Assembly (NCBI GenBank): GCA_012931725.1
Contig: CM022944.1
Coordinates: 65,873,743 to 65,937,742 of the forward strand
Direction: 5' to 3'
Length of the DNA: 64,000 bases
DNA from: Litsea cubeba
Lineage: Eukaryota; Streptophyta; Magnoliopsida; Laurales; Lauraceae
How positions within the stretch are numbered: position 1 is the stretch's first letter; every line of letters begins with the position of its first letter. The position numbers and the translations under genes were made by a program. Below, piece after piece: positions 47,923 to 61,400 of the stretch. The notes under the pieces were generated by a model that was given only the letters and a program-made list of their open reading frames with translations, did no database searches and was not told the DNA's origin.

Positions 47923-49299
47923 TGTTAGATCCTGTCCCAAACCAACTCGATTAGTACTAATTAAGTGAGTGTTTAGCCGTAAGTGAGTTTAGTATTAGTT
48001 GGGTGAGAATATGATTACATTTAGTCTTGGTTTAGTTTTGGAAACTTTGAAATCGTTTAAGATTAGTTAGTCACACTCAGGGACGCCCTAAGTGCACTCG
48101 TGAAATGGGGGTTCATTCTAGTTTTGTGATTTTGATCGTGGTTTTTATGTCATTTGAATAATTGAATTATTTGTTACAACTTTCACGTTTAGCCTGTCTG
48201 TGTTTGAGGCCCAGAAACTCAAGTTTTAGCCCAAAAGTGTAAATCTGACTATTCATGCTAAAATCTGGGCACAAATTTTGAAATCTCAAAACCATGTCAA
48301 AATTATACTTTTCTGAAATTAGATATTTCGACGATCAGTTTTGTTCTTCTTCGTCAATCTCATCCGGGGTCCACAAGACCATGTTTTAATCGTTTCAAGT
48401 TTCAGCTGCAAGGGACCCACTTTCAAAAGCTATAAATACTCTCTTATTCTCTCTCCCACTATTCATCTTCACCTTTACCAAATTCCTGCAACCTTTTCTA
48501 ACCCTAGAGCAAAAGAGAGAAATAACTTTCTTCTTAGTGTTCCTCCATGGGATTGATCAAGCTAGAAGGCTCCAAATCTCAATTTGACTCCGTCATTCTC
48601 TTCCTCTCTTCTCAAGCTTCAGCTGGACTCATTTTGGGACAAATCCCTACTACCATCCATCATCTTCTAGCCCTCCTCTTCTTGTTTGCTTGGCTAAAGG
48701 TTAGAGCTTGAACCCACCATTTCATTGATGTTCTTTTAGCTCACAAAGAGCTTGTTTTTCATACTATTAAACCCATTTTTCGAATGGGGATTCATGGTGA
48801 CCAAAATGTGATTTTTGTATGTTCTATTTTGGGGGTTTTGTGTAGATTTCGTGGACCTCTTCCTTGATTGGAGTTGTGTGAAGTTTTGTTTGGCTTTGGG
48901 GCTAAGGCAAGTGAACTTCTTAGGTTTTCCTTTACATTTGTGATATGATTTCACTACTTTCTCTAAGATATGATTTTAATGCTCAAATATCATAATGTAT
49001 GTTATGTTTAAGTTATTTAAAATCATTAGTTTCAGTTCTCCACTTCTATTGATGTTAATGATCTTTTTTCCAAGTTCTTAGAGTCATGCTTTAATCTTAT
49101 AAGTTTGATGATTTTTGTACACGGGAATGTCTTGATGTTCTCTCATGGAATGAATGGATTAATTATAGATGGAATGACCTATATGTGTGTAAGAATGGCC
49201 CCTTGGAAAGCATGGTGGCTTAGGGAATGCAAAAGGTTCAGAAATGAGAAGGAAGGAGGAAAGAAAAAATGTAAAATACTGAACCGAAATGCACTATCC

Positions 49300-49590
49300 G
49301 CGCATTGTCGATCAGGTGTCGGTCAGGTGTCAGTTAACCAACGGTCGACCGACAGCCAACCGACACCTGTCGGTTTCAATTCTCGAGAGCGACATTTTGA
49401 CAGAAAAGTAATTCGGTCAGCTAACGGTCAACCGACAGATCTATCGGTCCCTTTTCCAGAGAGTAGCCATTTTTGTTCAGGGATCTGTCGGTCAACCGAG
49501 GATGGGCTGTCGGTCAGCCGAGGGTCGGCTGTTGGTTAACCGACAATTAACCGATGGCTGACCGAGGGCTAATCGAGGCTTGCCAAAAGG
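49300..49590. repeat. Cluster of CGGTYRACCG motifs
   Basis: About ten motifs of the type CGGTCAACCGA, CGGTCAGCCGA or GGTTAACCGAC occur in 290 bp, along with CCGACAGCC/CTGTCGGT pairs. Many are near-palindromic, so the single strand could fold strongly. The surroundings are ordinary AT-rich LTR. Confidence 0.7.
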
Positions 49591-50204
49591 GGCACTGTTT
49601 TTTATGGATTTATTCAGAAAAAAAAACTAGACTAAGCATTAGACCTTTACTTGACATCGTGCACTTGGGATTCTAAAATGTACTTCAACTTCGGAGGCAC
49701 CAAACCTTGTAAAATTCTGACATTTGGTTTCCAACTCCATGAAAGTCAATGAATGATCTTGGCCTAAGCTTGATAGACTTCGTGTTTGAACTTCTATTTT
49801 GATGTTACATGCATCATCGTGTACTCTTTTGAATTTCAAGAATAAGTTTGTTTGAAGATGAGTTTCAAGAATCAAACGAGAATCACTTCTTCAGTTTTGT
49901 TAAACATGTATATTATGCTATTTTGCTAGCCCTGTCATGACTCATTCAATAAGTGATTTCCCTCTTGTTTTGACGTGTTTTGAATATGTGTCGACATGTT
50001 ATTCTTTATGCATTCATGATCTAAGTGATTACCACTGAGCTTGGACGGCCCCTTCAGTTTGATCCACTGTCCGGGAGTCCTTAAACTTGTGGACTGTCTG
50101 CAGACTAGTCGTGTATTGTATACACATCGTGCGTGTTTCCGGTTCCACGGCCGGCCTCCCCGTCTACCTTGTGTAGCGTGGGATCGTGTTTAGCGTGTCG
50201 TGAT

Positions 50205-51879
50205 TGTTAGTTTTATGGTCTCAATACCAGCATATGATGTTATAAATTGATTCATTTCTTTATTAATCAATATATTCATATTTTACATTTCATGAGATGA
50301 ATGGTGTTTAATTATATACTTGCACATAACCAATACGAATGACATAATGGTTCACAAGATGAATCGGAGTCTATAAGTATACTAGATATAATACATGTGT
50401 ATGGATGAGATCCACATACGGGAGACATGTATAATAAATCTTATACTTGAATATTTTCACAACCAGTGATGAGACTGGACATCTCATACTGACAAGGTTG
50501 CATTATTTTGATCACTATGAGATAGTGTGATTTGTCTCGATCATCAGAATGAAAGATTCTAGATCATAGTGCTGGTACATTGGATGTATTGAAGGACCAT
50601 GAGAAGCACCTTATAAACACTATCTTTATATTAAGGTCTGCTCTCATAATTCCCTAGCAGTGAGCTCTCAATCCTGGGACATTAATGAACTCAAGTTTCT
50701 ATCTATTCATTTGCTTTGAGTCACCAATGAGTGCGGCCAACTGTAGGTCAACACCTCGGTGATTTGGGTACATGGTAGTAGATCTGTGAGAACATTTAAT
50801 GGTCAAGATGGAATCTATCTCTAATATCCCCTTGTGCCAATTAATGGATTTAATCATTGGTAAGTGTACACCCATTCCGATTAAGAGTTAATTGGAAAGG
50901 TACCTTTGATCATTATAATTAATTGGGGCTCAATGATATTAAGATATGGATCTAGTTTGGAAGACAGGTCCAATTGATCCATGGATATTGATGGAGGGGC
51001 CTACTTGTGGTAATAGGGAAGTCTTCTATGTAATTTCCTAAGACTGGAGTTCAGTTGCATTTATATAGTGGAGTTATTTGCAATTAACTGTGGGCCCGGA
51101 TTGCACATGAGATGTGGGGTCGCGTGTCCCAGTTGGAGCCAGCTTTCTAAGGAATCCCTAGTGGTCCCCACGCTAGACCAATCATTAGACGGATACTAAT
51201 TCTAGTTGAACTCTAAAAGGAAAGTTACTATTTCTATTTGAAGTGAGACTTCTAATAGTGGTAATAGTATGTTTCTAATTATTAATGGAAGTGAGACTTC
51301 TATTGTAATTAAGAAAGAGAAGAGGGTTACTAATTAATTTGAAAGTGGGACTTCTAATTAAATTAGTAAGAGTAGTTTGCAAAAGCTATAAATAGGGAAC
51401 CAAAGGGGGCTTTGGATATCCATCTTGGAATTCACGCCCAGCCCCCTTTGTGCAAGTGTTGCACATCTCTTCTCTCCCTCTTCTAGTTCCTTTAAGTTCC
51501 TAGTTGTCTTCTCTTGAAGATCCCACCCATCTTCTTGAGAAAGAGATTCTGATTCGGGTAATAGCATGGAAGGCCATTGGGTTTTGGAGAAACCTATTTG
51601 ATTCGCGAAAGAGTTCGTCATCAAAGAAAGTAGCAACTTCTCCATTAGAGCCCAACCGAGCTCCAAAGGTATAATCTATTTCCTTGTATGATATGGATCT
51701 TTGTTTCATGTTTGTTGCTGACTTTCTATCTCCTAAATAGATTGTATTACTGATCATGATAGATGAGATAGAGGGTTTGCATCTTGGACACATTGATAGC
51801 CTTCTGGATAGTTGATCCCTGTATCAAGTGGATCAAAAGTTTTTGAAACCTATCCTAGAGGCCCACCTAATTTCCAATA
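50205..51879 (+). mobile_element. Solo LTR of the copia family
   Basis: TGTTAGTTTTATGG to TTTCCAATA (terminal CA mutated to TA), 1675 bp, flanked by GTGAT at 50200-50204 and 51880-51884. It is collinear with the LTR at 24182-25950. TATAAATA lies near 51386. No internal region is present, so it arose by LTR-LTR recombination after insertion. ORFs on its minus strand are not genes. Confidence 0.92.
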
Positions 51880-52589
51880 GTGATATCATGTGTGCTTGCT
51901 CTTGTCATTTTTATGATAGAGAAAGGATGAGCTCAATGTGGATTTATCTTTTCATGATATTGCAAGTATTCATGCTAGTTTTGTATATTCGAAATGTACC
52001 TCTTTAATCTTCAACTGTTTTAAGATTGTTTTCAGGTTTATACCTAAATTGTTTATTTGCCAAACCGTCGTGTTTGATGCTTATTATTTTTGGTGCCCAA
52101 GTGCAGTAGGGTTTGCCTTTGGGGAGGAGTGCCCGGAGGAGGCTTTTGAGCCACCCCCAGCTCGTGAGTGGCAACCCAACGACGTCAATTAGACGTCAGG
52201 AAGGTTTTTGAGATTCGTACACCTTTTTGGGAACAGTAGATTGAACTTTCAAATGTGTAGTTGGCCATTGTTGGCCTCTTATTTTGGGATGTATTAACTT
52301 AACTCACCTTGATATTTTGTAACTTAAGCTTTAATGAGAATGCCACATTATGATTTCTCTTTCTGTTATTATGTCTCGATGTGATCCTATTCGTGAGATT
52401 TATTAAAATGTTTATGTTATGATTGAGTATGTTCTTGCTACACGCTTTCGCATATTTGTACATGTGAGTTAAATCCCCGTGTCTTGGGATCCTCACCGCG
52501 GGAACCTGTGGGAAAGCAAATCAATATGTAATCACCGTCGCGGTCCTAGGTCTTAATCCTTGGATCTCGGTCCGGGGTCGCGACAGGAC

Positions 52590-52601
52590 TGGTATCAGAG
52601 C
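52590..52601 (+). promoter_or_regulatory. Primer-binding site (initiator tRNA-Met type)
   Basis: TGGTATCAGAGC, the well-known complement of the plant initiator Met-tRNA 3' end, four bases after the LTR end. Confidence 0.9.
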
Positions 52602-52746
52602 GGGACTTGTTTCAGACAATTAAAAGAAACTGGAAAATCTTAGGAACGTGGGGAGGATTCGTGAGCTTGTTAGTTCGTTACTTTGGAATTAGATGACTAA
52701 CCAAAACCATGTTTATTTATGTACTAACGATTTATTTTGCAGCATC

Positions 52747-53099
52747 ATGGCTCCGAGAAAAACAACAACGAACAATGCTTCAGCTAGCGATCAAAATGAA
52801 ACAGATCCTAATGAGACACCTACAGCAACACAGTTTCAAGCACTGATGCAAGCTGTTGGACCAACAGAGGCAAGCCAATGAAAATCAGGTCAGATTCCAG
52901 GAAAAAAGGGCCAAGAAAGACGAAGAGATGGCCCAAGTTCAGAGGCAATTATTGGAAGTCCTGCAGAATAGACCTCAACCATAGCCAGCACGAAACACGG
53001 GTCCTCAGATTGTGTTTAACAACAAGGCTGACGATCCCAACATTCTATTTGAGAGATTTAAGAAAAGAAGACCCAAGGAGTTCTCCGGTCAAGATGACC
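52747..53099 (+). pseudogene. gag: Chromovirus gag start (element T)
   Basis: Starts MAPRKTTTNNASASDQNETD. A frameshift near 52850 changes the frame to LLDQQRQANENQVRFQEKRA, a predicted coiled coil. A TAG at about 52983 follows. It continues IVFNNKADDPNILFERFKKRRPKEFSG, the start of the Gag core, and is cut at 53099. Confidence 0.78.
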
Positions 53100-53455
53100 T
53101 GTCACGCCCCGAGCCCGAGATTTCACACATCCCGAGGCGCGACACACGCCCGCGTGGAAATTCGAGTCAAACTCGTTGACTCTAGGTCCCCACGTACGGA
53201 ATTTACCCACAGGATATCACGTGTGAGGTTTATATTTCTCAACATGCCTATATAAATCTGTCAAATAGATATCCAACTAACATAACACAATCATCAAGAT
53301 ATAGAGCATAAGGGTCCATGAGCATAAATTTAAAGATTCAAGTTCAAGAGATAGAAAGAGAAGAAGTAAGTTAGTTAAGTTTACAATCCAAAAGCTAACA
53401 AGTTCATTAAAACTGTTACAAAAGATGTGGCAATCCTAGCCACGGTCAATGGGTA
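53100..53455 (+). mobile_element. LTR fragment of an unassigned element
   Basis: Begins TGTCACGCCCCGAGCCCGAG right after gag codons, with TGACC (53095-53099) as a possible target duplication. It runs 356 bp to 53455, where the next Tat-like LTR starts. Its right end lies outside the window. The TGTCACGCCCC start is typical of some plant Ty3/gypsy LTRs; no coding region is in view. Confidence 0.6.
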
Positions 53456-55769
53456 TGTTGACACCAAAAATGTCACTTTGCCTCTTCAAGATCCAAAGAG
53501 CTACATGAAGTCGCAACCTGCCATAAATAGGCAATGCTGCTTCCAAAAATCAAATCTTGTCAGAATCAAACAAAAACTGCAAGATTCTTCCAGACAGCCA
53601 AAAGAGGAGTACACAAGAAGTTTCGGGCCATTTCAAAATCATTTGGCCTAACTTCGCTTCTCCGACAGCCAAAAAGGAGCTCTCGGCGGCAAAGCTCTCT
53701 GGGACCATGGTTTCCAAGACAGAGCCTATGGATCATCTTAAAATGACTCCAATAGGTTCCCTGTCAAATTTCAAGTCAATCGGACATCGGTTGACCGCAC
53801 ATCAAACCGCGACATCTTCATCGCGATAAAAAGCAAGTCTACTGGTGATAGGACCCCAAACGGCTTCAAAACTCAAACAAAAGCCTATGGTTGGTCTTAT
53901 TTATTGTTCAGGAGGCTTCACACCAAATTTCAGGTCATTCCGACATCGTTTGACCCAGTTTCAGCTTCTGACGGAAAATCGGCAGCTCTGCGCGACAAAG
54001 TCTTCGGCTTTCTCAGGAAATTGGAAACTTTGCAAAATAAAATGCAAGGATTCTCATCAGGTTTCCTACAGAGAAATCAGGCCAATAAATGGTCAAAATG
54101 TCAAGGAAAAGTACAGGAGAAAAAAGAATCGAAAAACAGCAAAAACGGACACAAAACGGGACACAAAAGGGGGAAAACCCCCCCAGGGTCGCAGACCAGG
54201 GTCGCCGGCGACCTTGGAACCCGGGGTCGCCGGGAAGGCCCCGGAAACCCCGGTTTTCGCCGTTTTTTCGCGATTCGAAGAGCCTAGCCTCTGGTACTTT
54301 CCAAAATTCATGCTTTTGAGACACCAAGTCCTCTGACATCCATCCAAAACACGGGTCAATCATCAAGAGTATCGAAAACAATATTGATCGCCACTCGGTC
54401 AACCAAAAAAAAGTGTGCTTTCTACCCGACCGATCGAGAAATCGACAGGACAGATGGCACCGACACGCTGTTGGCAACAAACACCTGAAATTACATGGTC
54501 ATCTGATGTCGATCTACATGAAGATCCATCGATGATCATCGACAGAAGAATCCCAAAAGACGTGGCACGGCCTGCGACTCTTCAGCTGCTCGGCGACCAC
54601 TTAATGCGATTAATTGACTAACTTTATTACAGTCATTAATCCATTTCTTTGGACGGCCCAATCAGAAGCAAGCATTCGGGAGTTACAAGTCAAGAGATTC
54701 ATGGCATTTAACCCATGAAACTCCTCCCATCATGGCGATTAAAGGCGATTAAATGCCCTCAATCTCCTCCGGCCAATCAGAAGCCAAGAAAAAGGAGTTA
54801 CAAAATAAACAATTCAATTTTGTAACTCCTCCCATTATGCGGCTTAATGACAATAAAAGCCCATAAACCCTCCTAAATGGCTACCTAAAAGCCTATAAAT
54901 AGGAGAGCTCTCCAAGAAGAAAGGACAGCAGACAGGCATCAGAAAAAAAGCACAAACACACAGACAGACAGAAGCACAGAAATCCAGAGAAAGGAAAAAG
55001 AGAGAAAACTCTGTGGAAATTCTACACCGGCCACCGCAACAAGGTGACAAAAGTCCCTTGGGGGGTACCCCCCCAAGGTCCTTGCCTTCTCCTCCTGCCT
55101 CCAATGGCTTAGATGTGGCTTTTCAGCCTGTCTACTCGGTTTTTTATTGGACATAGGACCTCCTTTTGGTCTTTGTCCTCTAAAAACCCGAGGTTATAGC
55201 CAAGCCAAGCGAATCAATAGCATCCTCTGTTCTTATCTGCATGGATGATGGCGAAGCCCACATATGGCTTGCGACCGTCAATCTAAACGAGTCCCCCACA
55301 ATCTCCTGAGAAGTTAGATCCTCCTTTTCTTGCTTTTCATTGTAGTTTGTATTTTTTTAAAAGAGACAAAAATCACAATTCTTGTATTTCATTATTGAAA
55401 AGGATTGTAAATCGGCTATAAACGCCAAAATCGGCTATAAACGCCAAAAATCGGCTATAAACGCCAAAATCGGCTATAAATGCCAAAAAAAATCGCCTTT
55501 CACGGCAAATCAAGAAAATGTCTCTTTTCTTAAATATATGTGCAATGGAAAACTTGAAAGAAGTTGATTTCCTTTTTACTTGCGAAGGTTGATCTCCGGA
55601 TCACCACTTGCAATTCCAAGTAAAAATAGAAAATCTGGCACACCCACAAAAAAAAGAAATGTTGATGCACGCCCCCTTGCCCCCTGGTTACGAAAGGGTC
55701 GGGACCAAACGGACTCCCACGTCCGCCGACCTCGGTAGGAAACTCGGGCATCTGGAGCGCGGTCCATCA
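53456..55769 (+). repeat. 5' LTR of element H
   Basis: 2314 bp, TGTTGACACC to CCATCA. TATAAATA is at 54894-54901. About 310 bp between two CTCTCGGCGGC-AAAG repeats (compare 42895-43205) have been lost. GGCTATAAAYGCC units are at 55413-55485. Confidence 0.9.
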
Positions 55770-55772
55770 AGC

Positions 55773-55790
55773 TGGCACACCCGGTGGGAC
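55773..55790 (+). promoter_or_regulatory. Putative primer-binding site of element H
   Basis: TGGCACACCCGGTGGGAC, identical to 20637-20654 and at the same three-base distance from the LTR. Confidence 0.65.
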
Positions 55791-57466
55791 TCGTTTATTT
55801 GAGAACACGATGCTAGAAATGAAATATTTGCATATCATATATTTTGCTCTATGCTTATATTTCTTTTCTCGATTCCTTGGCTACTTTATAATTGGTGGCC
55901 TATGTTGAATTCCGCATAAAAAAAAATTGAGATGAGATTTTTTGTTTGGAAATTTCTAATTCTTTGAATTTATTTCCACTCTTTCTCTTTTCAAAAAAAA
56001 AAATTTCTTAAAAAAAAAACAACAAAAAAAAATCAGATTTTTCATTTTGGATTCAAAATTGAGAAACTTTGATCCTCTCCCTTCTGGGCACTGGCGCTCA
56101 CGGAAATCGTTGAGACCGTGTTCGGATCAGGGGTTGGGCCATTGTTTATCTTCGATGAATTCATTAAAGATCTAAAAAAATATATATATATATATATAAT
56201 ATATAAAAAAATTTTTTTTTTTCTCAATTTGGATTCAAAATTGAGAAACCTTGATCCGTTCCTATCGTTCATCGCGCTTGCAGAAATGTTGAGCCTGTTC
56301 GACTAAGGTTTTGGGCCATCGTTTCTCTTCGATGAGTTCATTTAAAAAAAATATATATAATAAAATAAAAATAAAAATAAGAAAAAGACATAGACCACTA
56401 AGGTTAAACCAACTGTGTTCTTTGATCATGGTTGATTCAAAGAAAAGCCTTGTCCAGAGTGTGGAGACAGCTTGACTGTTCTAGGCAAGGGTCCTCCAAA
56501 CGGGTTCATTAAGTAATCCTACCCTTACCTGGGGGCAATTCTATCAATCAAGATTTCATAAGACCGGGTTAGGAGGCCTATGTGTACTCTCTCGTCTTTT
56601 AAATAAATTAAAAAAATAATAATTTTTTTTTAAAAAAAATAAAAAGTTTAAAATAAAAAATAAAAATTTTTTCAAAAAAAATCTTAAAAATAAAAATAAA
56701 AAATAAAAAAAAATAAAAAAAATAAAAAAAATACAAAAAAAAGATTAAAAAAAAAAAATCTTCAAAATCTTCAAAAAAAAAAAAAAAAACTTCCGTCATT
56801 TTGGGTTTAGATTGGAGAAATCTTGGTCTTCTCCTTTCTGAGCACTGGCGCTCACGGAAATCGTTGAGACCGTGTTCAGATTGGAATGCCTTTTGCTCTC
56901 TTTGATGAACCCGATATTGACTTTTCAAAAAAAAAAACTCGTCATCTTTAGATTTAGATCCGAGAAATTATGGTTCATTTCTTTCTGAGCACTGGCGCTC
57001 GCGGAAATCGCTGAGCCCGTGTTCCGATCGGAATACCATCTGCTCTCTTTGATGAATCCAATCTTGACCTTTCAAAACAGAGAATCTCATCTCATGGATG
57101 CGGTCTCAAAACATTTGTGTCTAGCGGTACTAGTACGCTTTTTCAGGGTCTACTGTATTGCGACCGGCACATCTGTAACTCCAACTTTATATTCTTCTTA
57201 CCTCGAGCAAGCTCTGCTTCTCGATAAGTCGAATTTAAGTTCACAATTGCTTCTAGCAGTCACTGGGATGCCCATTCCGGGCTTACCATACCTGCGATCA
57301 GAACAATTGTACCTTCTATGGCATTTTGCCTTCCTCATATTGCTTGGGTCATCTACCTCGAGCAATTTGAAAAGACGAAACTATAGAACTTCCCATTTAT
57401 GATCATTATATTCTTGTGATTACTAATGGATGTGGTCTTGTTTCAGAAATTTTCGAAAAACTAACA
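55791..57466 (+). other. Leader of element H
   Basis: About 1.7 kb of AT-rich non-coding leader. It has about two copies of the GCGCTTGCAGAAATGTTGAG unit (56040-56345) against four in C, a TA microsatellite, long A-rich tracts (56600-56800) and two GAGCACTGGCGCTC units (56840 and 56990). A branch-point-like TACTAAT (57421-57427) and TTTCAG (ending 57446) precede the ATG at 57467. Confidence 0.75.
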
Positions 57467-58498
57467 ATGGCAGCTTCACTAACCATTACTTTCGATGAAA
57501 ACAAGCACCAACTCATGCTTCAACAGAAGCAAACCATGCGCACCTACAAGCGCCCCATCAGCTGCCGAAGTGTCAACTCCCTCGGCAACTCTCTGAACTC
57601 CGGGTCGACCTCGACTCCCCGGACTATCGTCTTTGGGACGCTGGGACCATTCCCACTTCCTGAGGAACAAACTGCTCCCTCCAAGAAGCAGAAACTCGCC
57701 TCTCAACGTGTCACTACCGTGACACCAAAGGCGAGCAACAGAAGGCCTGAAGCCCGTGGCAGCCCCACGAAGCCTCAACCTGCAAACAACCAGGTCTACC
57801 CTAAGACTTGGTCCCCAAGACCTTCACCAAAACAGAGAAGGTCCCAGACATCCACTAAGCCAGCATTCCTGGCCCCACTCAAGGAGAACCAGTTCTATCC
57901 TCTTGCCTACATGAAAGAGGAGAGACCCATCTCCGACTCGACTTCCAAGTCAACCCAGCATGAGCCGGCTTGTTCCTACAAGCCCAAAATCAAGTCATGC
58001 ATCACAAGGCCTCCACAAGCACTTGCTAAGGCCTACAAACCTGCAGTTCGACCCTTCATCTCTACAGGGGCCGAACTTCAAAAATTCAAAGTTTCGCTGC
58101 AACTGGCGAAGGATAGGGTTCGCATCCTGTCCTTGCCCAGCTACAAAGAAGACAGGCTCGGCTGCTGCGCCCGAGGGAGCACATCCTTCATCGTCAAAGC
58201 CCATTCAGAGCTGACCGAAGCTCAAATTGCTCGTCGTATACGCCGCCGCGCGTCATACCGACAAAAGAGACTAGAGAAGCAAAGGACCCAGCCTCCCACA
58301 CTTCAAGTCTCTCCCAAATGGGTCGAAAAAGAAAGACCCAACCAAGTTGCTGCCGTCCATATGGTTGGAAAAAGCCAGAAGGCGCCAAAAATCAGCAACA
58401 AAAATCCATGTCCGACGTCCGATGACCCGCAGCGTCTCAAGGACAAGAAGACATTCAGAAGAATCCCCTGCTCCTTCAAGCAAAGGACAGCAGAGTGA
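57467..58498 (+). pseudogene. ORF1/gag N-terminal region of element H
   Basis: MAASLTITFDENKHQLMLQQ start, then basic Ser/Pro-rich sequence with KENQFYPLAYMKEERPISD and ARRIRRRASYRQKRLEKQ. An extra base near 58370 (GGAAAAAGCC against GGAAAAACC in C) diverts the frame to a stop at 58498. The downstream frame starting before 58400 carries on the C-type sequence KSATKIHVRRP. Function unknown; no catalytic motif seen. Confidence 0.78.
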
Positions 58499-61400
58499 TC
58501 CTTCCTCAAGCTCCTCTTCAAAAAGAATGAGCCCCAGCTCAGTCACCAGGACAGTTTCTTCGTTCGAATCACGAAGGATGAATGTCTTGGCTACAAATTC
58601 TGAGCCACCACCCCGCAATCCACCTCCAAAAGATGCGATCACCCGCATCCAGCAGTTGGAACAGGGCCAGCAGAGGATTGAAACTCTGATGGAAAACCTT
58701 CTCCTCGCCTTCCAAAATCAGGCGAACAATGAACCTCCTCCGAATCATCAAGACGACGAGGTAAATAGAGAAGAAAATGAGTCACGCGCCCTTACCAAAA
58801 AGGACGTAGAAGGTATCCTCGCCAAAGCAAAAGAAGAGGATATACTCAAGGAGCATGGGATCAAGCCACCATATCCCTTATGGATGGACTCGGTCCCGTT
58901 CCCCACCAAATTCAAGCATCCTACTCTCCATACATATACGGGGAAAGGATCAGCCAGACAGCACGTCATCCACTTCAAGATCCTGACGGGAGCTATCGCG
59001 GATCAAGATGCACTCAAGATCCGCCTCTTTGCAAGTACCCTAAAAGGTACGGCCTTCGACTGGTACTCCACTCTGCCGGAGGACTCAATCCAAAACTGGG
59101 CCATGCTAGAGACACGCTTCCTGACTCACTTCAAAGGTGAAGATCATCCCGCTACTATGGCTCAGCTGTGCAGCCTAAAACAGGGGGAGAATGAATCAAC
59201 ATATGACTTCATTCACAAGTGGAAAGCAATGGCATACAAATGCTCTGATGTATTGCCACAAGCGTCGCTAGTCGACATCTGCCGAAACAACATGAGAGCC
59301 AGAATCCGCTCCATGATCATCGACAACAAATCAAAAAACCTGGGAGAACTCCTAGAAGCTTCCATGGAAGCTGAAACGGTGATTAAGGACCTCAACAGTC
59401 AGAAATCATCAAGAAAAGAGCCAACCGCCATTACGACCTCAAAACCAAAGAAGAAAGAGGTCCTCAATGTGCAGACCAAGTCAGCTCCTCAGCCACCAAA
59501 GAAAGCTGAAAACAAAGCTATTGGTAAGAGACATGAACTCTCTGATGCCTTCAAAGAACGAGTAGAGAAGAAATACCCGTTTGATGAAGATGTTGATGAA
59601 ATCTTCGGGGCTCTTGTGGCAAACGGCAAGCTCACCTTGCCTGAACCAAAAAGACCGGGTGATGTTGGCAAAACCAACGATCCTCGGTACTGTCCATACC
59701 ACCAGATGATCTCGCATCCTCTCAATCGATGCTTCGTTGTGAGAGAGAAGATAAATGAGATGTGGAAAAATGGAGTCATCACCTTTGACAAAAACTATGG
59801 GTCTGCCTCCGTCAACATGGTGACATGTGGACAAACATCAAAATCACCGAAAAAGAAGATCACTACTTCCTTCAAGGTGATAAACTCAATCCAAGCGTCC
59901 GAGCAACTGGTTCCTTACCCGACACCAGACGGACAACCGATATGGGTACATCCCGATCTCCTGGAAGATGAAAATTGGGAGATTGTGAAAACAAAGCCTA
60001 CAGCTCAACAGCGAAGGCAGGCTAGGAAACTTCTCCTCAAGCTCAAACGGCAAGAGAAGACCCAGCCAAAACTAGAGGTCAAAGAAAAGGCAGAGGCTTC
60101 CTCTACCGCTTCACTGGAGGTAACAAAAACATCCCTTCCAGAGACTTCAAAGGGGGTAAGGAAATTCACTCTCAGTGATTTCATGCCACCTCAATTCAAA
60201 GAAGCCATGCAGGAGGCATCATACTCTTGCAATTCGGTAGTTGGATTCTCCATTGATGGATACGAGTCCAGCGACACCGATGATGGATTTGAATCCAACT
60301 ACACAGATGAGTGGGAGGAGTCCCTTGAAACAGGAGAATATCTCTCCGATGAAGAATGGGTTCCTGAGTCTCATCTTATGCCAGTAATCTGGTATAACCC
60401 CCTACAGCCACAAGGATCCTGGTCTGATGATGAAGAAGACCAAGAAGCTGTACAAGAAAATGCTGCTGACCCAGCACCTCTCATTACTATAGTGGAAATC
60501 AACAATGTTGAGCCACAAAGAGATGATGAAGAAGAAGATCCGGCTCCCATGCCTGATCTTGAAGAATATGCAAGGATCTTGCAGCGACTCGCTCTAGAAC
60601 AAGAGCAAGACCGCATCAACGAGCCTCCTCGCAACCCAGAGCCTGAAGTCCCTGAAGACCATCAGGTACATCCTCCCTTAACTCCTGAAAATGGAGAAAA
60701 TTGCTGGATAGACGATCCTCTCACATCCGAGGATGAGTCTGACTCCGATCAGGCAACGTCTCCCGTCAGAGCTTCCTGTAATGTGATAATTCGGGATTAT
60801 AGCTCTTCTGAAGCATCGTCTGATGAGAGCACTTACACTCCGGCGACGCCTAGCAATATATCTTCTGGAGCCACCTCGTCTCACGTGACTTTCACTGAGA
60901 TGACACCCTCTCAGGTTTCTTCTCCTGAGACTGTGACTTCAAAGTTCACACCCTTCCTGACTGAATTCCCAGCCATTGATGCTTGGGACGATGAATTAGT
61001 CAACGAAGAAGAAAGATTGCTGGATGCTGTTCAGGACTTGTTCCCGGAAAATGCTCCATGCAACACAATCACTGAGGATGGTAACTCTGCTGCTGATACA
61101 TCCTCAGCAAATGAAAAACGACAGCCTCTTGATCCTGAAGACAATCTTCCAAACGAAGACCCTTCTCAAGAAGCTCTCGAAGTTGGTAGAGGCACCCGCT
61201 CTGGCCGGGACTACCACAAAAGTTACAACCAATCTTCCTTTACATATGTAAATCCTTTGGGAAAAGATGTTGTAAGCGCCCCTAGTGGCAACAATGATGA
61301 ACATGTAGGCCCTAAGGAGGCTTTCAAGTATGACTTGATTGAACATTTCAAGCACATACCTGCACGTCTACACATCCTAGATTTGTTGCGAATGTCTCCG

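Larger units (their letters stand above)
47923..52585 (+). repeat. 5' LTR of element T, split by a copia solo LTR
   Basis: Begins TGTTAGATCC and ends GTCGCGACA at 52585. Without the 1675-bp copia LTR and its 5-bp duplication it is about 2983 bp. It contains CTATAAATA at about 48430, a plausible promoter, and an array of CGGTC/ACCGA motifs at 49300-49590. The open frames here are short and I support no gene. Confidence 0.75.
47923..53099 (+). mobile_element. Del/Tekay-like Ty3/gypsy element, 5' end only (element T)
   Basis: LTR, Met-type primer site and gag start are present; the rest is cut by a further insertion at 53100 and would lie beyond the window. The initiator-Met primer site and the gag motif FERFKKRRPKEFSG fit chromoviruses of the Del/Tekay group. 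The lineage call rests on gag and the long LTR, as no RT or chromodomain is in view. Confidence 0.72.

Noticed and set aside
52590..52601. Possible tRNA gene because of TGGTATCAGAGC
   Set aside because: It is only the 12-base primer-binding complement next to an LTR; no cloverleaf around it.
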